Origin: Blastococcus saxobsidens
GTDB taxonomy: Bacteria > Actinomycetota > Actinomycetes > Mycobacteriales > Geodermatophilaceae
DNA: 64,000 bases
NCBI RefSeq assembly: GCF_002938435.1
Contig: NZ_POQT01000016.1
Coordinates: 23,798-87,797 of the forward strand
Direction: 5' to 3'
Made by a program: the position numbers and the translations under genes. Positions 58,272 through 64,000 of this stretch are shown in pieces. Numbering within the stretch: the stretch's first letter is position 1; each line of letters opens with the position of its first letter. Below the pieces are notes generated by a model that was given only the letters and a program-made list of their open reading frames with translations, was not told where the DNA came from and did not search any database.

Positions 58272-58546
58272 GAACGCGGGTGAGGGAGCGGCTTGCGGCG
58301 GGGCCGGTAGTCGTCGGCGTTGTAGAGATGCGGGAAGAGCTCTCGGTTGCGCCGATGGATCGCGTCGACTTCCGCTTGCCGCTCTGGGGTCAGCGCTGCC
58401 GGGGTCGTCGCCCGCTGCACCGCCAGGGCGTACCGGCGCCGTTCCTCCAACGTGGGCGCGCCGGGCGTGGCGAAGGTGATCGGCTGCCCGTTCTCGTCGG
58501 TCGCCTGCGATCCGTTCGGGCACCTGCCTGCTCGCCTTCGTCGCAT
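58268..58546 (-). CDS. Hypothetical protein coupled to whiB
   Basis: 92 aa from ATG 58546, preceded by CAGGAGGCAGG. Basic at both ends, with a helical charged middle (PTLEERRRYALAVQRATTPA, then RQAEVDAIHRRNRELFPHLY). No domain recognised. The ATGA overlap suggests one mRNA with the WhiB gene. Confidence 0.68.
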   Translation of the reverse strand: MRRRRAGRCPNGSQATDENGQPITFATPGAPTLEERRRYALAVQRATTPAALTPERQAEVDAIHRRNRELFPHLYNADDYRPRRKPLPHPRS

Positions 58547-58711
58547 GCCGCCTGCCTCCTGCCGTGGTCGGTACTGACCACGGTGCAGAACGCGGCGGGG
58601 TGTCTGGGCGAAACTCTTCGTCGTTATGCGACCGGTGTCGCTGAGCGGCCCACTCACCGACTCGCGCAATAGAGCATCAGGAGTCGGTCAGCGCATGCCT
58701 CATCCAAACTG

Positions 58712-59134
58712 TCAGACGAGCGCGATGAAATGGGCCGACGTACAGGTGGGCACGCCCAGTTCGACGGCTTTTCTGGTGAGCCCCTTGTCTGCTGTGGCGA
58801 TGATCCAGCGGTCCCCGAACAGCTGCTCGGCACTGACCGACATCTCGGTGAGGGCCGTCGCCAGAAGCATAACGTCGCCGTTGCCCTCGTTGCGGTACAG
58901 GTCGACTACCTTGTCCTCCGGTTTGATTGTCGCCAGCACAACCTTCACGTTGTCGAGCACCGTCGTTGTGATCGGGTAGGTGAGCGGTCTGAGTTTCTCA
59001 ATGTCGGGCAGTCCTCGGGCTTCGTAGAAGATCTCCTCCGGGATCCGACACCGGTTGAGCATGAACGTGGACGCCTTCTGACTGGCCGTCATCATTGACA
59101 GGGTCACGTTATCCACCAGGTAGCGGTCGATCAT
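58712..59134 (-). CDS. PIN-domain nuclease (probable toxin)
   Basis: 140 aa. The acidic PIN pattern is visible: Asp8 (RYLVDNVTL), Glu34/Glu38 (RIPEEIFYEAR), Asp87 (GNGDVMLLATAL) and Asp116 (IIATADKGLTRKA). PIN proteins are metal-dependent RNases, often toxins. The ATG overlaps the stop of the upstream ImmA-like gene by one base (TAATG), so the two are coupled. Base composition is lower in GC than the chromosome, a sign of transfer. Confidence 0.78.
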   Translation of the reverse strand: MIDRYLVDNVTLSMMTASQKASTFMLNRCRIPEEIFYEARGLPDIEKLRPLTYPITTTVLDNVKVVLATIKPEDKVVDLYRNEGNGDVMLLATALTEMSVSAEQLFGDRWIIATADKGLTRKAVELGVPTCTSAHFIALV

Positions 59135-60306
59135 TACAGCGTCGCCCTGTACTCGTTGAGGGACACAGCCTTGCGGTTCTGGAACAACACCCTGACGATC
59201 TCCGAGGAAGGCAGCCGCTTGGCGTCCATCTGCTTCAACAGCGATCGGGAGTACTCCGCGCTGTTGTACTTGCGCAGCGCGTTCACGGGCTTCGGCTGTC
59301 GCGCCTGCGTCTTCGGCCGGTTCCGAAATTCCTCGCGCAGGATGGTCATGTAGCCGCGAGCCGTCACAGCGTCGACGAGGGCGAGTCGTCGCGCTCGCAT
59401 CAGAAAGGCGCTGGGTGTGACGCAGTAGGTGGTCGCGTGCGCCTTGACGTCGTCCAAGGAGGAGACGTGAAGGTCAGCCACTGACGCTGCGGGCATCAGC
59501 ATCTCTTCGGCGATTTCATACTCACGGTTCTCGATCAGATCGTCGGATTGGTCGGAGTAGGCGACGGGCTTGAACTTGCTCCGAGCAAGGCACACAGTGA
59601 GCAGCGCTAACGTGAGGAGTCGCCGGCCCGCAGGCTCCAAGCTGTCGCGGTGGGCGCCGTTGTTTACGAACAGGAACGGTACCTTCTTGTCCCGGATGCA
59701 AATGCCGCTGAATTGCGCCCGCTTCGGAATTGGCTGCGGCATGTAATTTCTCATGCTCTGCGACACGAAAATGTTGTGTTCTTCGAGCCAGTCAACGAGA
59801 TGATCAAAGGCCCGCTCTTTCGTCTTCACGCGCAGCAGGTAGGAGCGATCGACGCCGAGCTGGGCAACCAGCCAGTCGGCGTCATCCTTCACGGTCTGCC
59901 GGGATCGCCGCAGGGCGCCGACGATCACATTGTCAGGGAGGTCTGGATCGTGCCGTTTCAACAGCTGCTGCTTGCGCAGCATGTCCTTCACGATCAGTTC
60001 GATGTCGGCGAGATGGACCGTGCCGCGTGAGTTGAGCGAGAAGGTGCCCTTGCTGACCCCACGTAGCAGCACTTCTTGCTTCCGCTTGAGCTGCGCTTCT
60101 ACGACGTCTATCGGGGCGAAGAATAGCGTGTACGGAATCTCCGCCCTCCGCCCGAGACTCACCAGGTCCGTGAACGAGATGCGCGATGTCTCCAACGCCC
60201 TCAGGTATTCCTTCGCTTCTCGCTGCCAGGAGTCCTCGATCAGCGCCACGAAGGTCTTGCGCTCGATTGCGATCGTGGAGTGGCCACGAGAGACAGTGAT
60301 AGTCAC
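59134..60306 (-). CDS. XRE/ImmA(IrrE)-like protein with degenerate metallopeptidase site
   Basis: 390 aa from GTG 60306 (GAGAAGG upstream). The N-terminal part resembles the XRE-type segment of ImmA partners (ISFTDLVSLGRRAEIPYTLF). The middle (FSGICIRDKKVPFLFVNNGA) and C-terminus (EYEIAEEMLMPAASVADLHV) follow the ImmA/IrrE fold. Where the family has FTLAHELGH, this reads LLTLALLTVCL, so the HExxH zinc site is lost. Coupled to the PIN gene, it is probably a non-proteolytic antitoxin or sensor partner. Unusually low GC. Confidence 0.68.
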   Translation of the reverse strand: MTITVSRGHSTIAIERKTFVALIEDSWQREAKEYLRALETSRISFTDLVSLGRRAEIPYTLFFAPIDVVEAQLKRKQEVLLRGVSKGTFSLNSRGTVHLADIELIVKDMLRKQQLLKRHDPDLPDNVIVGALRRSRQTVKDDADWLVAQLGVDRSYLLRVKTKERAFDHLVDWLEEHNIFVSQSMRNYMPQPIPKRAQFSGICIRDKKVPFLFVNNGAHRDSLEPAGRRLLTLALLTVCLARSKFKPVAYSDQSDDLIENREYEIAEEMLMPAASVADLHVSSLDDVKAHATTYCVTPSAFLMRARRLALVDAVTARGYMTILREEFRNRPKTQARQPKPVNALRKYNSAEYSRSLLKQMDAKRLPSSEIVRVLFQNRKAVSLNEYRATL

Positions 60307-60465
60307 GGCAAGACCTTCTCGTATTTGCGCGATCGTTGTCACTTGCGAACCGCAACAGTGGACGCGGTTGCAGGCCAGCGGGCAAGGGTCAGACAACTGC
60401 CCCTGGAAGCCGCCTTCAGGACTTAGCCGCGAGCCGAAGCCAGCCCATCGACGTCGAGCCGGCGA

Positions 60466-60663
60466 CTACGTGGGGTGGAGGTCGGTACCGGGCGGGGAGT
60501 CGGACTGCTTTCGCACCGCCCGCGCCAGGGTCGCCGCGTGGGCGAGGGAGGCCGGATCGCCGGTGTGCTGCACCAGCCAACGAGCAAATCGCAAATACGC
60601 CAGCCAGCCCAGCAGGAGACAGACAGGCGCGACGATCGCTGCCAGCAGTCCAAGAATCGGCAC
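60466..60663 (-). CDS. Small single-span membrane protein
   Basis: 65 aa from GTG 60663, chosen because GGAGG lies 7 bases upstream. One membrane helix (ILGLLAAIVAPVCLLLGWLA) precedes a hydrophilic tail. Unknown function; in the mobile element between the integrase and the PIN pair. Confidence 0.55.
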   Translation of the reverse strand: MPILGLLAAIVAPVCLLLGWLAYLRFARWLVQHTGDPASLAHAATLARAVRKQSDSPPGTDLHPT

Positions 60664-60807
60664 AGGGTCCTCCAGAAGCACGACGTTCCGTGTTTCTGGC
60701 AGTCGCCCCGACTCAGCCACCGCTGGCTCGCGCTCGCGGGCACTCGAACGGTTAGCGGGGAAGCGCTGACATTTGTCAACGGGGGACCCTCCGGTGCGTT
60801 ACCGAGA

Positions 60808-62010
60808 CTACACGCCCTGGCGTGCTTTGCGCGTGCGCTCGATGGCGGCGGTGTAGTCGGGCTCTCGGGCGACGTGGGCGTACACGGCGTCCGTGAAGGC
60901 GATTGAGTGGTGGCCCAGCCACCGGCTCACGCTGAACATGTCGTGCCCGTCCGCGAGCCACTGGCTACCGCAGGTGTGCCGCAGGTCGTGGAAGCGAACG
61001 CCGCTGTGCGGGTCGGCGGGCAACCCCACGGCGGCCACCGCAGGGACGAAGACGTGCTTGTAGAAGCTGCCCGCGTTCCACAGCTCGTCGCCCGTGTAGT
61101 TCAGCGGACCGCTGCGGAACCTGGCGGGCCACAGCGGGGCGTCAAGCTCATCCCGGCGTGGGTGAGCGGCCAGGTAGACGCCAAGGTCGTGCAGCAGCTC
61201 GTCATCGAGGATCGGCACCCGTCGCCGGCTCCTGGCGCTCTTGGGCTCCTGAACGACCCACACGCCACCGGGATAGGTCCGCTCGGCCATGCGCTCGACG
61301 TACACCTCACGACGGGCCAACCGCAGGTCGCGCACCCGTAGCCCGGCGATCTCGCTACGGCGCAGTCCGACCCCGGCCGCGAAGCGGACCAGCAGCCCGT
61401 AGACGGGGTCGGTCTCCGCGACCTTGGCAGCCACGGCGGCGACCTGGGCACGGCTCAGGAAGATGCCTTCGCGCTTCTCGCGCCCTGTTGGCAGTCGCTT
61501 GGGCCGGTCCACGACCTCGCAGGGGTTGCTCTGGATCAGCCCGTGCTTGCGTGCGTAGTTCAGCGTCGCGGACAGCGGGAAGATCGCGTGCTTGATCGTT
61601 CCGGGCATCACCGACCCCATCTCCGCGACCCACCGCTCCACGTCCCGGCTCGTGATGCTGTCGATGCGCCGGGCCCCGAACGTGGGCAGCACCCTCAGGC
61701 GTAGCCCGCGCTCGTAGTTCTCCAGAGTGCGTGGGCGGACCCGTGTCGCTTGCACGGCGAGCCACTGCTCCGCGACCTCGCGAACGGTCACCTTGCCAAC
61801 GTTGGGCGGCACGTAGGTCCCCGTCGCCCGGGCGTGCTCGACGCTGGCCCGGTACTGCTTGGCGGCGGCCTCGGTCGGGAAGCTCTTGTCTCGGACGCGG
61901 GCCTTGCCAGTGACGGGGTCGACCTCGCGCCAGCGGGCGACGTAGACGGTGCCCTTGCCTCGATGAACCTTGTAGACGCCCGCTGTGCGGGTGGGGATGC
62001 GCGTGACCAT
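60808..62010 (-). CDS. int: Tyrosine recombinase / integrase
   Basis: 400 aa: AP2-like arm-binding start (GTVYVARWREVDPVTGKARV), SAM-like core-binding domain (about 70-165) and a C-terminal catalytic domain. Catalytic residues are Arg in GVGLRRSEIAGL, HDLRHT, GHHS and the nucleophile Tyr in DAVYAHV. Complete and likely active. It would integrate the element at the tRNA-Leu 3' end marked at 56911-56960. ATG 62010 overlaps the stop of the serine recombinase by one base. Confidence 0.95.
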   Translation of the reverse strand: MVTRIPTRTAGVYKVHRGKGTVYVARWREVDPVTGKARVRDKSFPTEAAAKQYRASVEHARATGTYVPPNVGKVTVREVAEQWLAVQATRVRPRTLENYERGLRLRVLPTFGARRIDSITSRDVERWVAEMGSVMPGTIKHAIFPLSATLNYARKHGLIQSNPCEVVDRPKRLPTGREKREGIFLSRAQVAAVAAKVAETDPVYGLLVRFAAGVGLRRSEIAGLRVRDLRLARREVYVERMAERTYPGGVWVVQEPKSARSRRRVPILDDELLHDLGVYLAAHPRRDELDAPLWPARFRSGPLNYTGDELWNAGSFYKHVFVPAVAAVGLPADPHSGVRFHDLRHTCGSQWLADGHDMFSVSRWLGHHSIAFTDAVYAHVAREPDYTAAIERTRKARQGV

Positions 62011-62675
62011 CAGGCGGCCTCTCCAGTGGTCGGAACGGGGTCAAGAGCAGCGCTGGCGAGGTAACCGCCGATGCTGCCGGGGTTCCACCGGTCGCGGCCG
62101 GTGGGCGTGGGGACGCCCTCGGCGGTCAGAGCGGCGGCGATGCTGCGGTGCGAGAGGCCGGTGGCCTTCATGGCGACGATGCGCGCCAGCAGCGCGGGGT
62201 CGATCTGGCGTGGGCGCCCCATGCGGGTGCCTCGGGCCTTGGCAGCGGCGAGCGCTTCCTTCGTCCGGGCACGGATGGCGTCTCGCTCCCATTCCGCGAC
62301 GCAGGCCATGACGTTGGCGACCAGGCGGCCGGACGGGGTCGTCATGTCGACACCGAGGTCGAGGGCGACCACCGCGAAGCCTTCGCGCTGTGCCGTAGCC
62401 AGCAGTTCCGCGAAGCCGAGCGTGCTGCGCGCCAGTCGGTCGAGCTTCGCGACGACCAGGGCCTCGGCATCGCCGGCTCTCAGGCTGGCCAAGGCCCGCT
62501 CGAGAGCGGGGCGGCGGGTGGCGGTGGCGCTCACGCCCTCGTCCGTCTCGAACGCCACCACGGTCCAGCCGCGCCGGGCGGCCTCGGTGGCGATGATGCG
62601 GCGCTGTGCGTCCAGGCCAAGGCCACTGTCCGCCTGGCCCGCCGTGCTGACCCGCAGGTAGGCGACCACGTTCAT
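62010..62675 (-). CDS. Serine recombinase (resolvase/invertase family)
   Basis: 221 aa: NVVAYLRVSTAGQADSGLGL with the catalytic Ser, VAKLDRLARSTLGFAELLA, ACVAEWERDAIRARTKEAL, and a C-terminal helix-turn-helix (GLSHRSIAAALTAEGVPTPT). It is a small resolvase type, not a large serine integrase. ATG 62675 follows GGTGGAGG. It overlaps both neighbours, so it is co-translated with the tyrosine integrase. Confidence 0.93.
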   Translation of the reverse strand: MNVVAYLRVSTAGQADSGLGLDAQRRIIATEAARRGWTVVAFETDEGVSATATRRPALERALASLRAGDAEALVVAKLDRLARSTLGFAELLATAQREGFAVVALDLGVDMTTPSGRLVANVMACVAEWERDAIRARTKEALAAAKARGTRMGRPRQIDPALLARIVAMKATGLSHRSIAAALTAEGVPTPTGRDRWNPGSIGGYLASAALDPVPTTGEAA

Positions 62676-62992
62676 CGGTCGTCCTCCACCCGCTGCCAAC
62701 CGACGTTGTCCGGGTCGCTGAGCGCGGTCAGCGGATAGACGTCGACCGGCTGCCGCACGCCGCAGCGCGGGCACTCGACTGTCGTGGGCGGATCGGCGGG
62801 GCCGGACGTCAGCTGCACCACCTCGACGCGGTGACCGCACGTCAGCAAGGCGCGCCACTGTCGGCGCTGTGCGTCGGCCCGGAGGCCGGTACCCGTGTGG
62901 GTACCGGCCTCGGCGTTCTGGGGCGTCTGGGTCGGGATGGCGGGCTGCGCGTCGGCACCGGGTGGGCCGGGTGGCGCGGGGTCGGTGTGCAT
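62672..62992 (-). CDS. Zinc-ribbon-like hypothetical protein
   Basis: 106 aa. A proline-rich N-terminus precedes LLTCGHRVEVVQL and VECPRCGVRQPV, a possible CxH...CxxC zinc site. The stop overlaps the recombinase ATG (ATGA). Unknown function; first gene of the recombinase operon visible. Confidence 0.72.
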   Translation of the reverse strand: MHTDPAPPGPPGADAQPAIPTQTPQNAEAGTHTGTGLRADAQRRQWRALLTCGHRVEVVQLTSGPADPPTTVECPRCGVRQPVDVYPLTALSDPDNVGWQRVEDDR

Positions 62993-63021
62993 GGGGCCTC
63001 CTAGGGCTCTGTCGGGGTCGA

Positions 63022-63462
63022 TCAGGCGGTCTTGGCCGGGGTCGCCTTGGTGGCGGTGGCCTTCTTCGTCGCGGGCTTGACGGTCGGGGCCTTCTTCGCG
63101 ACCGGAGCGGGCTCGGGAGCCGCCTTCTCGGCGTCGGCCTTGGCCTTGGCAGCCGCAGCGGCTGCCGCCTTCTCCTCCGCCTTGCGCTGGCGGTCGGCGG
63201 CCCGCTCGGCGGCCCGCTGCTCCTTGGCGGCCTGCTCGGCGGCCTTGGCTTCCGCCTGGGCAGCCTTCACGCCGACCCGGTAGGCGTCGCTTGCACGGAA
63301 CGCCTTGCGCTTCGATGTGACAGCGAAGACCTGCTCCGGGGTGATCGTCACGCCGTGGGTGGCCGCCAGCCAGGTGGCGAAGGCTTCGTGCATCGGGCCG
63401 ACGCGGGTCTCGCCGCCCTCGGTCTCGACGGCCGGGATGGTGGTGGGCTTGGTGCTGGTCAT
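63022..63462 (-). CDS. Ala/Lys-rich protein with histone-like tail
   Basis: 146 aa. Residues 1-65 form a small domain (MHEAFATWLAATHGVTITPE, then VTSKRKAFRASDAYRVG). A long Ala/Glu/Lys helix and a Lys/Ala/Pro/Thr tail (KKAPTVKPATKKATATKA) like histone H1 follow. DNA binding or element maintenance is a guess. The start is ATG 63462. Confidence 0.7.
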   Translation of the reverse strand: MTSTKPTTIPAVETEGGETRVGPMHEAFATWLAATHGVTITPEQVFAVTSKRKAFRASDAYRVGVKAAQAEAKAAEQAAKEQRAAERAADRQRKAEEKAAAAAAAKAKADAEKAAPEPAPVAKKAPTVKPATKKATATKATPAKTA

Positions 63463-63697
63463 GGGGTGCCTCCTGGGCGGTGAGTCGTGTGGTGCGGACC
63501 CACTCAGCTCACAGAACCGGCCGCCAGAAGTTCAGAGGTTTCTCGTCTCCGCAGGTGACGCCGAAGTACCGCGACGCCGAACGGGACGTATCGGCATCGC
63601 CGGCGACGACTGTGCGGCCCCCAGGCGGGGCGCGGCGCCGGGGTATGCCAGCACCCGACCGGCGCCCGTCCATCGGCGCACGTCGGCGCTCAGGGCG

Positions 63698-63997
63698 TCA
63701 GCGGCGGCGCCCTGCCACCCGGCCCCGACGGGGTGGCGGGGTAGTGGGTGTGTAGGTCCGAGGCACCTGCCAGTAGTCAGGGTCATCAGGCTCGATGCGC
63801 CGCCGCTCCGGGACCGGGTGCGCCGGGGGCGGTCGGTCAGCGCCGTTCCTCATAGGCGTCGCCGGCTCCTGCACCGGGGCGGGCCGGGGCGACTCCGAGC
63901 CGTAGGCGAAGTCATCCGACCAGTCCTCGTCGTGGGGCGCAGCCTGGTAGCGGGCCAGCTCGTCGGCCAGCTCACGTTCCCGTTCCGTGTCCGACAC
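63698..63997 (-). CDS. Proline-rich acidic/basic hypothetical protein (may extend past the window)
   Basis: 99 aa from GTG 63997. An acidic start (ERERELADELARYQ, then DEDWSDDFAYG) precedes a disordered Pro/Arg-rich tail. The frame is still open at the window edge, so the true start may lie outside. No domain recognised. Confidence 0.5.
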   Translation of the reverse strand: MSDTERERELADELARYQAAPHDEDWSDDFAYGSESPRPAPVQEPATPMRNGADRPPPAHPVPERRRIEPDDPDYWQVPRTYTPTTPPPRRGRVAGRRR

Positions 63998-64000
63998 CCG

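Overview
The window is very GC-rich actinobacterial DNA. Start codons are often GTG, many stop/start codons overlap (GTGA, ATGA), and several genes have a TAnnnT -10 box only 6-8 bp before the start codon. Gene content (SpoIIE-type phosphatase, WhiB, iron boxes of IdeR/DtxR type, F420-type nitroreductase family, mec-cysO-cysM) fits the Actinomycetes. The overall style suggests Geodermatophilaceae (Blastococcus, Modestobacter, Geodermatophilus), but that family-level call is inference.

Layout. 1-8.7 kb is signalling: a SpoIIE/GAF/ATPase regulator cut by the left edge, a giant HAMP-repeat hybrid histidine kinase with a response regulator, and a gamma-butyrolactone-type pair (ScbR-like receptor and AfsA-like synthase, convergent and overlapping). 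8.8-13.5 kb holds two polytopic membrane proteins and a cupredoxin-like lipoprotein, divergent from a MerR regulator. 13.6-16.5 kb is an iron module: siderophore-interacting reductase, siderophore-binding lipoprotein (with an apparent frameshift), bacterioferritin and its ferredoxin, with two iron boxes. 17-22.5 kb has two-component genes around a TasA/SipW-like secretion cluster. 22.7-24.8 kb is a three-gene envelope/stress cluster (DUF3618, holin-superfamily, apolipoprotein-like) with a possible SigB/SigF promoter far upstream. 25-35.5 kb contains metabolic enzymes, an ABC-F ATPase and an M23 peptidase with a long histone-H1-like cytoplasmic tail. 35.5-42.3 kb has a CDF metal exporter, CtaG, a phosphoesterase, an RlmA-like methyltransferase, cytochrome oxidase subunit I and SerB.

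42.3-53.9 kb is a conserved core block that follows the order of M. tuberculosis Rv1330c-Rv1341 (pncB, clpS, DUF2017, mec, cysO, cysM, murI, Rv1339-like, rph, rdgB). A LigD-type polymerase, DUF4262, peroxiredoxin and YjbQ genes sit between the Rv1339-like gene and rph, and the rhomboid gene is absent. 53.2-56.9 kb is small accessory enzymes and hypotheticals.

At about 56.91-56.96 kb lies the 3' half of a tRNA-Leu gene with no 5' half. Everything to its right looks like an integrative element running out of the window: small hypothetical genes, a zinc ribbon, WhiB, a PIN nuclease paired with an ImmA/IrrE-like protein that has lost its HExxH motif, a tyrosine integrase translationally coupled to a serine recombinase, and Ala/Lys-rich and Pro-rich small proteins. 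GC content falls visibly around 58.6-60.4 kb.

A family of about 50 bp dyad repeats sharing a CTCGCAAGCTCG-like core recurs between genes from 25 to 46 kb. One copy forms the start of a coding sequence.
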